From Dyella acidisoli (GTDB lineage Bacteria > Pseudomonadota > Gammaproteobacteria > Xanthomonadales > Rhodanobacteraceae): a stretch of DNA of 59,753 bases. The position numbers and the translations under genes are program-made. The notes under the pieces are model-generated. The model was not told where the DNA came from. It did no database searches and was given only the letters and a program-made list of their open reading frames with translations. The DNA is taken from assembly GCF_030160295.1 (NCBI RefSeq), contig NZ_BSOB01000057.1, positions 1-59,753 of the forward strand, written 5' to 3'. This document shows positions 45,143-52,581 of this stretch, one piece after another (within the stretch, counting starts at the first letter, position 1; the number at the start of each line of letters is the position of its first letter).

Positions 45143-47338
45143 TCAGTAATCCGGCGTCAGTACCGACCAGGAACGACGACGCCATAGCGGGCTATCGAGG
45201 GAAAGCGGCAAGTCGAGATCACCCTTCCCTCCTTTCAACTTCATGCCCGGCAATACCAACTTGCCGCCACCCATTTGCATCGCCACCGGGAGCGTGCCAA
45301 TCGCCGTCGGCGGACTTTCCACCAGCGCGCCTGCGTACGAAGTGCCGCCAAGAGCGACGATCGACCGCGCCGCACCCGTTGCTGCATCAATGGCCATGAC
45401 GGCGCCATCCGGCTGGTCGCCGTTGGGTATCAGCGTGCTTATCAGCACCGTGTTGGTGTTGAACAATGCCGTGGGTGTAGCGACAACGCGTTCGCCTGCC
45501 CTGACATTCAGATCAATGCGCCACCCGCCCGCCTTTATCGATACGGGATTCGAAGTGATGTTGCGCACCGTCGCACTACTGCCCGAGGGATCGGTAACCG
45601 TGGTCTCAATCAGGGTTTGGGTTGCAAGGCTGTTCGGCGTTACGGTAGCCGGCTGCCCCGTGCTATCGGCCTCGTCACGGATGCCATAGATCGACTGGAT
45701 GGTCGTATCGGCCTTGTCACCGCTCCCCACATATTTGCCAGTACCGAACACGACGATGAAACGGTTAGTGACCGGATCAGGCATAAGCCGCGGCATCACC
45801 GTGATCGGCTGGACGCTTTGCTCAGCGGGTCGATAGGCTAACGTTACTTTCCACTCCGACGGTTTCGGTGACGAGAAATCGAAGCGCCATAGATTGCCGG
45901 CTAGATCGCCGGCGAAAGCGACATCATCGATTTGATCGTTGTCGTAGTCGCCCAGAACAGGCGTAGCCAGGCCATAGCTGTGTACGCCATCGATACCTGG
46001 TGTCTTGAGTTCAGCAATCACTGCACCCGTCTGCGCATCCAGCACGAACAACGCGCTGTAATCAGGGGGCGTACCGGCTGCCTCCTCGCAACGAAGAGGT
46101 TTATCCGGCTTGCTGCAATCGGCGAAGTATCCATTAGGAACCAACACAGCCCAACGACCATTCGCCAGACGCGCAATAGCGGGCTGCCCATAGGTATAAC
46201 CGAGATCCGCTGGGTTATAAGTATCCCCTGTCTGCGAGGTGCCGGGTGGCGCATCAGCGTCGAATTCCCACAGCACGGTGCGCTCGGGAAATGTCTCGCT
46301 TGTCGACGTCGGATCGGTAATGTCCAGCGCGTAAACACCTCGACCGCCGAGCCTTAATCCGCCGATAAGCAGGGTATGCCATTCGGCGCGTCCACGTTCA
46401 CCGAAAAATACATCGCGCGTAACGGGTGTGGCGTCCACGGTCGGCTGGAATTGAAAACCGTGTGCACGCGTGAGGTTGCCGAGATTGCGATATACCGCAC
46501 GCGGCACAAAAGCCCATGCCTCATTGCCTGCATTGGGTCCCGCGTTATAGGTCGTGCACCGACTGTCCTTATCTTCCGCATTGCATAGCGGAACAGGCGC
46601 ATGGAAGGCGTGCAGCATGCCGTCGTTGGCGGCGACATAGAGAAACGGTTTGCGCTCGGCATGTTGGGCTACGAACTGCGCGTAGCTTTGCGCTCCCGCC
46701 GCCGCTTCCGGCGCGTTCTTCGGCCACGCATCGAGGTAATTTCCGCCGGGGTAGCCGACATAGACGGTCTGTGCATGAACGATGGCGCCCAGCAGGCTAG
46801 TGCGTGTACGCATGCTGCCATCCAGTTCGTGCACACGCCCCCCGCGTAGATATTCGACGCGCGCTTCCAAGGTATCGATGGACTGTTCCGGCGTCGGCGA
46901 CATCAGGCCTTTTTCTTCCTCAACATCAAAGGATGTCGAGGGTTCAAAGGCGATACCGGAAACTACACCGTCGCCGCTCCTGCGTGCGCTGAGTATCGTC
47001 CGACTCGCGGGCGACGTATTTGTGAGCTGCGCGCCAGCGTCCCATATGATCCTGTTGCTCGTGCCATCGGCATTCAAGGCCACCGCTTGCAGCACACCCG
47101 ACCAGTCGGCGGAATCGTAACCACCCTGGAATGCAAGCGAGCCGCTTCCAAGCACACCACTATTCAAACCAAGCACAGCTAGCGAGGGCACGGCTTGCGA
47201 GCGATCCAGCGGCACAGCACTTAGTTCCACCGTACCCGCAAGACTGGGCTGCGCAGCGCTCGCGATGCATGTGCATAGCATGGCAATACATGCCAACCAT
47301 TTCTGCGCACATCGAAGTTCAAGGCATCGCCGGCGCAT
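45143..47338 (-). CDS. pilY1: PilY1 pilus-tip protein, short form lacking the N-terminal vWA region
   Basis: About 731 aa, against roughly 1150-1300 in most PilY1 proteins. A signal peptide (CIAMLCTCIASAAQ) leads directly into the region preceding the beta-propeller. The C-terminal PilY1 propeller is intact: ERKPFLYVAANDGMLHAFHA, WAFVPRAVYRNLGNLTRAHG, LLIGGLRLGGRGVYALDITD, and the calcium loop GDYDNDQIDDVAFAGDLAGN with WRFDFSS. The N-terminal von Willebrand A/mechanosensing part is absent. ATG 47338 is taken as start; it overlaps pilX by 20 bp, and a TTG at 47356 is an alternative. Confidence 0.9.
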   Translation of the reverse strand: MRRRCLELRCAQKWLACIAMLCTCIASAAQPSLAGTVELSAVPLDRSQAVPSLAVLGLNSGVLGSGSLAFQGGYDSADWSGVLQAVALNADGTSNRIIWDAGAQLTNTSPASRTILSARRSGDGVVSGIAFEPSTSFDVEEEKGLMSPTPEQSIDTLEARVEYLRGGRVHELDGSMRTRTSLLGAIVHAQTVYVGYPGGNYLDAWPKNAPEAAAGAQSYAQFVAQHAERKPFLYVAANDGMLHAFHAPVPLCNAEDKDSRCTTYNAGPNAGNEAWAFVPRAVYRNLGNLTRAHGFQFQPTVDATPVTRDVFFGERGRAEWHTLLIGGLRLGGRGVYALDITDPTSTSETFPERTVLWEFDADAPPGTSQTGDTYNPADLGYTYGQPAIARLANGRWAVLVPNGYFADCSKPDKPLRCEEAAGTPPDYSALFVLDAQTGAVIAELKTPGIDGVHSYGLATPVLGDYDNDQIDDVAFAGDLAGNLWRFDFSSPKPSEWKVTLAYRPAEQSVQPITVMPRLMPDPVTNRFIVVFGTGKYVGSGDKADTTIQSIYGIRDEADSTGQPATVTPNSLATQTLIETTVTDPSGSSATVRNITSNPVSIKAGGWRIDLNVRAGERVVATPTALFNTNTVLISTLIPNGDQPDGAVMAIDAATGAARSIVALGGTSYAGALVESPPTAIGTLPVAMQMGGGKLVLPGMKLKGGKGDLDLPLSLDSPLWRRRSWSVLTPDY

Positions 47339-47942
47339 CGAACGTACTCTGCACAATACTCACGGTGTTGGCGTTGCCGCCGGTGGCGCGCGCCGTGATG
47401 CGATAGATATGAATATCTGCCAGCCCCTGGCCGCCATTGTTGGGACCGGTATTGCCGGACTCGTGCAGTCCGCTCACGCCAGGCGGGCGCTCGGTGCCCA
47501 GGTCTTCGATGATGTAGCGTGGGTTTTTCGCCAACTTCGCTGTGGGTTGATCTGGATGATCGGTGTAACCCCAACGCGAAGGTCCCATGTACGCCACGCC
47601 GATACCTGATATCCAGCCCGAAGCCGACTGGAATTTCGCGACATCACCCTTCAATGCGTAAGGCGCGCCGTAGGAGCGATACACCACACATCCATCATCC
47701 GGCGAAATGGCGTTTTCCGTGCAATGCAAACGCGCGCCAGGTTGCCCTGCCATCGTCCACAGCTTGTATTCCACACCCCGCAACGCTGTTTCCGCACTCA
47801 TGCGCGATTGCTGTGCATTGCGCAGGCTGCCAGCCATGCGTTCCTGCAACATGGCGTGTTGCGATGCGGTAATAGCGAGCATGCTCATTAGCAGCAGAAA
47901 GATGAGTGCCATCAGGAGTGCGAAGCCGCTTTGTGCTCGCAC
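47319..47942 (-). CDS. pilX: Minor pilin PilX
   Basis: About 207 aa. The N-terminus GFALLMALIFLLLMSMLAIT followed by HAMLQERMAGSLRNAQQSRM is the PilX_N signature (PF14341), with the conserved ERMA segment after the transmembrane helix. The open frame extends to 48044, but the extra sequence contains a dispersed repeat (47975-48003) and no pilin features, so the GTG at 47942 (VRAQSGFALL) is preferred. PilX joins PilV, PilW, PilE and PilY1 in the complex that primes pilus assembly. Confidence 0.9.
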   Translation of the reverse strand: MRAQSGFALLMALIFLLLMSMLAITASQHAMLQERMAGSLRNAQQSRMSAETALRGVEYKLWTMAGQPGARLHCTENAISPDDGCVVYRSYGAPYALKGDVAKFQSASGWISGIGVAYMGPSRWGYTDHPDQPTAKLAKNPRYIIEDLGTERPPGVSGLHESGNTGPNNGGQGLADIHIYRITARATGGNANTVSIVQSTFDAPAMP

Positions 47943-47974
47943 TCCCCATCGAGTTTGCGAAGAACCCTCATACC

Positions 47975-48003
47975 CGTCGTCCCGGCGAAGGCCGGGACCC
48001 AGT
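47975..48003. repeat. CGTCGTCCCGGCGAAGGCCGGGACCCAGT repeat between pilW and pilX
   Basis: One hairpin unit (GTCCCGGC / GCCGGGAC with loop GAAG-type) clearly related to the 18085-18202 family. It lies within the operon, between pilW and pilX, where it might uncouple or stabilise message segments. Its position argues for the short pilX start. Confidence 0.75.
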
Positions 48004-48067
48004 GACGTTGCTTTGCAATGTCTTGTCTTGCTAGCAGTCCACATACCTACATCCTTGCTTTAACTTC

Positions 48068-49393
48068 CTACGGGTTGGCATTACGCACAGCCACCACCGC
48101 GGCAAACTCACGTCGCAACATTGGCAACGGAAAACCTTGCTGCAACGGCGTCACCTTTCGACCATCGGCCGTTGGAGCTACAGGCTCAAAGATTCCGTCC
48201 ACCGCGTAGCTATAGGCCAATTCATCAGGCTTCAGCGAATGCAGCGGCAGTTGCCCATCCATCAGCAGATCCACTTCGATCAGGCTTACTGAGCGCCACA
48301 GACATCCTCGATCGTTGCTACCGTGAATCGGCAACGGCACGACAGGACAATCTGCGCGTGTGCTGTTGTCGACCTGCTCAGCGGCGTAATAGCGCACGGC
48401 ACCGTCAGACTGCTGCACGCCATATCTGAAATCGAGCCGCTCCACGCCGCGCGCGATTTCCTGGGAGCCGCCGTTAACGCGCCGTACTAGAGCGCCAGTG
48501 GTGTGCCCCATGCCATCGCCGTTGTCGACCACCTTCAGGAAATAAGTCACGGTCTGCAGATCGCGGCTCACGCTAAATAGCTTAGGTGCCGCCATGTGCT
48601 GAAACACATGCGGTTGTACGAAATTGTTGCCAGTGGAAGCGAGCTCTTTGCTGCCCATGCCGGTGGCCGTGAAGACCTGTGCGCTGGAACAATCCGCCAG
48701 CATCATCAGCGATTCACTATTCTTGACGTCTTTGGCGGCCACCTCGTTCGACAGTGGATTCATATGGATGCCAACCGAACCATCCGCATGGCTCACCAGC
48801 CTGCCGCCTTTTGCACCACCGTCCTGAGCAATGCTCCAACCACCTGCAGGATTGATATAACGCACCGTCAGCACCGAAGCGCCGATCACTCGGCTGTCCA
48901 CTGACTTGCCCATAACCGGAATGCCGAAACCATTGGGGTTGCGCTTGTTGCTGGGCTCCACCGGCGTGCAGGTGCTTGCCGTGCAATCGTAACCGCGCAT
49001 GGCCAGGAACGATGGAAAGGAGTACGGCTCGCTCGGTGCCGGTGGATACGCACCACCCCACGGCGTGGTCACGTCGCTCAGTGCGCCCATCAATGCACCC
49101 GAATCACTGGCGTAGATAGTCGGTGCACGTAGTTCGTCCAGATAAAGCCCGGCAGCACTGGTGCGCGCCGCGCCGCCCGTGCCGGTGCAGTACTGGGCGC
49201 CGGCCATCGCCAAATCGTTCTTGATCTGCGTAATGGCAAAACGCCCCTCTTCCTGCAGGCGCGCGAGCTGTTCCTGCGCTCGACGGCTGTCGGAGGTGGA
49301 TGCAAACACGGCCACGATGCCAGAACCAACCAACAGGCCCAGCACCATGGCGATCATCAGTTCCACCAGGGACACCCCCGCACAACGCTTCAT
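48068..49393 (-). CDS. pilW: Minor pilin PilW
   Basis: 441 aa. The prepilin N-terminus MKRCAGVSLVELMIAMVLGL is cleaved after Gly6, giving V-S-L-V-E with Glu5. Next follows GIVAVFASTSDSRRAQEQLA, ARLQEEGRFAITQIKNDLAM and later the large PilW globular domain with QEIARGVERLDFRYGVQ and LWRSVSLIEVDLLMDGQLP. Larger than canonical PilW (about 275-350 aa), as is usual in Xanthomonadales. It overlaps pilV by 4 bp. Confidence 0.92.
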   Translation of the reverse strand: MKRCAGVSLVELMIAMVLGLLVGSGIVAVFASTSDSRRAQEQLARLQEEGRFAITQIKNDLAMAGAQYCTGTGGAARTSAAGLYLDELRAPTIYASDSGALMGALSDVTTPWGGAYPPAPSEPYSFPSFLAMRGYDCTASTCTPVEPSNKRNPNGFGIPVMGKSVDSRVIGASVLTVRYINPAGGWSIAQDGGAKGGRLVSHADGSVGIHMNPLSNEVAAKDVKNSESLMMLADCSSAQVFTATGMGSKELASTGNNFVQPHVFQHMAAPKLFSVSRDLQTVTYFLKVVDNGDGMGHTTGALVRRVNGGSQEIARGVERLDFRYGVQQSDGAVRYYAAEQVDNSTRADCPVVPLPIHGSNDRGCLWRSVSLIEVDLLMDGQLPLHSLKPDELAYSYAVDGIFEPVAPTADGRKVTPLQQGFPLPMLRREFAAVVAVRNANP

Positions 49394-49899
49394 GGCTGGA
49401 ACTCCCAGGCGAAGCTTTGCCGTGGCGCATCGACCTCGGTCAGCCGCCGCTCCGCCCAGCTCACGACCATCGAGCAGTTGCCGCCATAGGGCGGACGCAA
49501 CGGAAGCTGCTCACGCGCCGGTGGATGAGACAAGCCCTCGCTACTGCAGCGGATGCTGGCCTCGACGTGCGGCAGAAAGGTCTTGAGCTGGCTGCTCCAG
49601 CGCTGCCGATCGTGCAGCGCCAGTTGCGAGGGCGTGCAGCCGCTCGCGCAATCCTGGGCACTGGTATCCGGGTAGCGTCCGTTGTACTCCCCGTTCCAGA
49701 CGCCGATGGGATTGGCCTGCATGCGCTCGGCCATGTTCTGAGCGAGAAAAGTCACCTGCGTGCGCAGGTACGCCACCTGATTGGAGCGCGCGGCCAACAC
49801 CATCAGCCCCGCCGCGCCGAGCAAACCCACGCTGAAAACCAGCATGGCAACCAGCACTTCGATCAAAGTGACGCCTCGTGGACAAGGCGGAAACGGCAT
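49390..49899 (-). CDS. pilV: Minor pilin PilV
   Basis: 169 aa. Prepilin signal MPFPPCPRG is followed by VTLIEVLVAMLVFSVGLLGA and AGLMVLAARSNQVAYLRTQV, TFLAQNMAERMQANP, the standard PilV pattern. It is the first gene in the window of the minor pilin operon pilV-pilW-pilX-pilY1-pilE. No fimT/gspH gene precedes it; tRNA-Thr and the integrated element are upstream on the other side. Confidence 0.92.
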   Translation of the reverse strand: MPFPPCPRGVTLIEVLVAMLVFSVGLLGAAGLMVLAARSNQVAYLRTQVTFLAQNMAERMQANPIGVWNGEYNGRYPDTSAQDCASGCTPSQLALHDRQRWSSQLKTFLPHVEASIRCSSEGLSHPPAREQLPLRPPYGGNCSMVVSWAERRLTEVDAPRQSFAWEFQP

Positions 49900-50007
49900 C
49901 GGCGACTATCTCTCGTAGAACCCGCCTGCACTGTGGCGGCACGGCGTTGCCCAGTCAGTCGGCCGGTGCCCCATCCTGCGGTCCGAATCCCGCCTGCCTG
50001 TCAGACC

Positions 50008-50036
50008 TTGCAGCCTGCGCAGAGCGTCCGTAAACT
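50008..50036 (+). promoter_or_regulatory. Probable promoter of tRNA-Thr
   Basis: TTGCAG at 50008-50013, 17-bp spacer, TAAACT at 50031-50036, ten bases before the tRNA. Spacing is ideal; the -35 differs from TTGACA at two positions. Confidence 0.6.
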
Positions 50037-50046
50037 ATGCGGCTCC

Positions 50047-50122
50047 GCCGGAATAGCTCAGTTGGTAGAGCGGCGCATTCGTAATGCGTAGGTCGTAGGT
50101 TCGATTCCTATTTCCGGCACCA
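50047..50122 (+). tRNA. tRNA-Thr (anticodon CGT), attachment site of the element
   Basis: 76 nt with encoded CCA. The acceptor GCCGGAA pairs perfectly with TTCCGGC, and the anticodon stem GCGCA/TGCGT holds loop TTCGTAA with anticodon CGT reading ACG. The gene is intact even though an integrative element starts within its 3' end, because the element restores the T-arm and acceptor sequence. Confidence 0.96.
50100..50122 (+). other. attL (3' end of tRNA-Thr)
   Basis: TTCGATTCCTATTTCCGGCA plus CCA: T-loop through acceptor stem. The matching copy at 57997-58018 reads the same except for CCGCA in place of CCGGCA. Confidence 0.85.
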
Positions 50123-50166
50123 CCAATACGTTTCAAGTCGTCCCACAACGACCCACGAAACCACCA

Positions 50167-50192
50167 AAACCCGCAGAAATGCGGGTTTTTTT
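50167..50192 (+). terminator. Rho-independent terminator just inside the element
   Basis: AAACCCGCA - GAAA - TGCGGGTTT followed by TTTT, 45 bp after tRNA-Thr. It replaces the host terminator now found at 58031-58067 and prevents tRNA transcription running into the integrase gene. Confidence 0.85.
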
Positions 50193-50236
50193 GTGCCTAT
50201 GCGTCTCACGGCATCCCATTGCAGCCCGTGCGGTGC

Positions 50237-50277
50237 GGGGGTATGTTCGGGGGTACAAAGACCCCGTGGGGGTATCT
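50237..50277 (+). repeat. Three GGGGGTA(T/C) direct repeats, left end of element
   Basis: GGGGGTAT at 50237-50244, GGGGGTAC at 50249-50256 and GGGGGTATCT at 50268-50277. The ten-base form recurs at 57934-57943 near the right end in the same orientation. Spacing and position suggest integrase arm-type or AlpA/excisionase binding sites; they also lie in the int promoter region. Confidence 0.65.
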
Positions 50278-50292
50278 GGCTGGAAATTCGTC

Positions 50293-51522
50293 ATGGCAAG
50301 TGACACCGGCAAGCTGACCGTATTGGCGATTAAGGCCGCTAAACCCGGCAAGCACTTCGACGGGGGCGGCCTGTACCTGCATGTGCAGAAAGGTGGTCGC
50401 TACTGGCGCATGAAGTATCGCCACAGCGGCAAGGAGAAGCTGCTGGCGCTCGGCGTCTACCCCGAGGTAAGCCTGAGTGAGGCTCGCCAGCGCCGGGACG
50501 CTGCCCGCGCCCTACTTCGTGATGGCGATGACCCGGGGGCAATGAAACGTGTGCGCAAGGTGGCTGACAAGGTTGCTGCCTCAAACACCTTTGACGCCAT
50601 TGCCGCAGAATGGCTGAAGCGACAAAAACCTCGCATGGCCGAAGCGACATTTGCGAAGGCCAAGTGGACGCTAGACGACTTGGTATCACCATGGATAGGT
50701 AATCGTCCCATCGCCGAAATCGACGCACCAGAAATGCTACGCGTACTTCGCCGGATAGAAGAACGGGGAGCGCATGAAACTGCACACCGTACCAAGCAGC
50801 GTTGCAGCCAAATCTTCCGCTACGCCATCTCCACTGGACGAGCAAAGCACGATCCTACGGGCGATCTGCGCGGGGCATTGGCGCCCGTAGTTACGAAGTC
50901 ACGTGCAGCGATCACCGATCCACAAGCAGTAGGTGAGCTACTACGCGCCATTGATGGTTATGGCGGCGGGTTGGTTGCACGCTCCGCTTTGAAACTTGCA
51001 CCATTGGTATTCGTGCGACCGGGTGAGCTTCGCCATGCCGAGTGGGACGAATTTGATTTAGATAGTGCAATGTGGCGTATTCCTGCCGGGAAGATGAAGA
51101 TGCGCGAGGAACATATCGTCCCCCTGCCATCACAAGCCATAGCCGTGCTTCGTGAACTACACCCATTAACCGGACGTAGTCGTTACGTATTTCCTGGAGA
51201 ACGTAACGCGAGTCGCCCCATGTCAGAGAACACCGTAAATGCCGCATTGCGGCGTATGGGCTTCGATAAGAACACGATGACCGGCCACGGATTCCGCGCG
51301 ATGGCTTCCACCTGTTTGAACGAGATGGGATGGAAGCCGGACGTTATCGAACGCCAGCTAGCGCACGCCGAGCGCAACAAGGTTCGTGCCGCCTACAACC
51401 GCGCACAGTACCTAGATGAACGCAAGAAAATGATGCAGACATGGGCAAACTATCTGGACTCATTGCGCGATAGCGTGAACAAGGTTGTGCCCATGCGAAA
51501 GAAGGCTCAGGGCAATGGTTGA
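50293..51522 (+). CDS. P4-type tyrosine recombinase integrase
   Basis: 409 aa from ATG 50293. The N-terminal DUF4102 arm-binding domain is clear: KAAKPGKHFDGGGLYLHVQK, YWRMKYRHSGKEKLLALGVY and PEVSLSEARQRRDAARALLR. The catalytic domain has the first Arg in FVRPGELRHAEWDEFDLD (about residue 242), HGFRAMASTCLNEMG with the H-x-x-R pair (about 331), the second His in QLAHAERN, and the nucleophilic Tyr in the AAYNRAQYLDERKK segment. It integrates the element at tRNA-Thr, whose 3' end lies 170 bp upstream. The frame is open to 50179, but that part has no family match. It overlaps the next gene by 8 bp. Confidence 0.95.
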   Translation: MASDTGKLTVLAIKAAKPGKHFDGGGLYLHVQKGGRYWRMKYRHSGKEKLLALGVYPEVSLSEARQRRDAARALLRDGDDPGAMKRVRKVADKVAASNTFDAIAAEWLKRQKPRMAEATFAKAKWTLDDLVSPWIGNRPIAEIDAPEMLRVLRRIEERGAHETAHRTKQRCSQIFRYAISTGRAKHDPTGDLRGALAPVVTKSRAAITDPQAVGELLRAIDGYGGGLVARSALKLAPLVFVRPGELRHAEWDEFDLDSAMWRIPAGKMKMREEHIVPLPSQAIAVLRELHPLTGRSRYVFPGERNASRPMSENTVNAALRRMGFDKNTMTGHGFRAMASTCLNEMGWKPDVIERQLAHAERNKVRAAYNRAQYLDERKKMMQTWANYLDSLRDSVNKVVPMRKKAQGNG

Positions 51523-51808
51523 GGAAAAACCGTACGAAATCGAAGATGGAAAGTGCATACCGATGCGCGGAAAAGGCTACGTCGGCACCATCTACGACGA
51601 AGCAAGACGCGAATTTGAGCCCATATACAAAGCGCTAGTGCGAGAAGGAAAACTAGTGAGAGGCGAAAAAAAGAAGTTCGCAGACCGTGTTCTTGACAAG
51701 CATCCAGACATTAAGAAAATGCGCACCGTATACGATTGGATGAAGCTATGGGATGCCGAATTAGCGAAGGCGAAGATTGAAGAGGGTTGCGCATCCACGT
51801 CAACCTGA
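51515..51808 (+). CDS. Small hypothetical protein of the element
   Basis: 97 aa, starting at ATG 51515 inside the end of the integrase gene, so it is probably co-translated. Highly charged: EKPYEIEDGKCIPMRGKGYV, EARREFEPIYKALVREGKLV, RGEKKKFADRVLDKHPDIKK and TVYDWMKLWDAELAKAK. The helical C-terminal part resembles a small DNA-binding or regulator-type fold, but no family is recognised. A role in excision or integrase control would fit its position; this is inference. Confidence 0.7.
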   Translation: MVEEKPYEIEDGKCIPMRGKGYVGTIYDEARREFEPIYKALVREGKLVRGEKKKFADRVLDKHPDIKKMRTVYDWMKLWDAELAKAKIEEGCASTST

Positions 51809-51903
51809 TCGATGGCAGGAACTAGGATTTCAAGGGGTCGATTGGGTTTCATCCCCGGGTTAGTTTTATTCCCACACCCCGCCACATGGCCCCGGAGAGC
51901 CGT

Positions 51904-52134
51904 ATGGGAACCCTAGAAATTTCTTCTGTCGTACCCGGCAATTTCATCAAGCTCCTTGAGCTTACTAAGCGCCTTGGCATTTCAAAATCTGAGGTGTTCC
52001 GCCGTATCCATGCGGTACCAGAGTTTCCGCAGCCGATTCGCCTTGGGCCTCGTTGCGTCGTCTATAGCTCCGCCGAAGTCGATGCCTACATGGCATCCTG
52101 CATCGCCAAGCGCGATCAGCAGCGCGCCGCGTAA
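51904..52134 (+). CDS. AlpA-family phage regulatory protein / excisionase
   Basis: 76 aa. Residues 15-65 form an AlpA helix-turn-helix (PF05930): KLLELTKRLGISKSEVFRRI, then AVPEFPQPIRLGPRCVVYSS and AEVDAYMASCIAKRD, where the recognition helix is followed by the beta-wing and the W/Y-S-x-x-E-V-D-x-Y signature. In P4-like elements AlpA activates or assists excision. ATG 51904 has GGAGAG upstream; an earlier in-frame ATG at 51886 is less likely. Confidence 0.9.
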   Translation: MGTLEISSVVPGNFIKLLELTKRLGISKSEVFRRIHAVPEFPQPIRLGPRCVVYSSAEVDAYMASCIAKRDQQRAA

Positions 52135-52162
52135 GCGCGCTTCCCCTTCACACCATCAGCAT

Positions 52163-52206
52163 CCTTGCGGGCGGCAAGTACTTCGACGCCGCAAGGGAAG
52201 GTTTTT
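52163..52206 (+). terminator. Hairpin after the AlpA gene, possible attenuator
   Basis: CCTTGCGG and CCGCAAGG (52163-52170 and 52189-52196) can pair, extended by GCG/CGC with one bulge, and TTTTT follows at 52202-52206. It would reduce transcription from alpA into the replication genes. The same bases also look like a gene fossil in another frame (see findings). Confidence 0.4.
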
Positions 52207-52233
52207 ACGTGCGCAATGCCACGGAGGCACCTA

Positions 52234-52581
52234 ATGACAAGGAAAGCGGAAATTGTGAACGATCCATATGGATATCATTACGAAAGGAAGTGCTTCCGTG
52301 CGCTACTAAGTTATGCGCGAACGTTGCCGAAACTAACGCTAGGTGCGCTACACGAAGCGTTGAACGAATTGGTGGCTGCTGTTGAAAGAGAGTATTTCGA
52401 CTGCCTATTCGAGTTGAAGTCTAGGGGGCTTGTTGTTTGTAACGAGCATGGTGAAGAAGACCATGTCGCAACACAGATAAGATATCCACGCCTTCGTAAA
52501 CTGCTTAAGAAGCGACGTGCTGTCAGGGCCCTTCGCGCAGTTTGTGTAGCCAATAGTCGAGGCGACTATGGCACAGATTAA
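52234..52581 (+). CDS. Hypothetical protein encoded ahead of the primase-helicase
   Basis: 115 aa from ATG 52234, with GGAGG at good spacing. Helical and charged: HYERKCFRALLSYARTLPKL, TLGALHEALNELVAAVEREY, FDCLFELKSRGLVVCNEHGE and RYPRLRKLLKKRRAVRALRA. LTLGALHEALNEL..LFELKSRGLV has the look of a winged-helix DNA-binding domain with a basic tail. It overlaps the primase start by 14 bp, so it may be a replication initiator accessory or copy-control protein. No named family recognised. Confidence 0.7.
   Translation: MTRKAEIVNDPYGYHYERKCFRALLSYARTLPKLTLGALHEALNELVAAVEREYFDCLFELKSRGLVVCNEHGEEDHVATQIRYPRLRKLLKKRRAVRALRAVCVANSRGDYGTD

Noticed and set aside
47943-48044. Extended N-terminus of PilX
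   Set aside because: It is translated from a dispersed repeat (GLRRDDG is its typical product) and would bury the prepilin-like start.
50179-50292. Extended N-terminus of the integrase
   Set aside because: The extra 38 codons pass through the GGGGGTAT repeats and match nothing in the family; ATG 50293 begins the DUF4102 domain.
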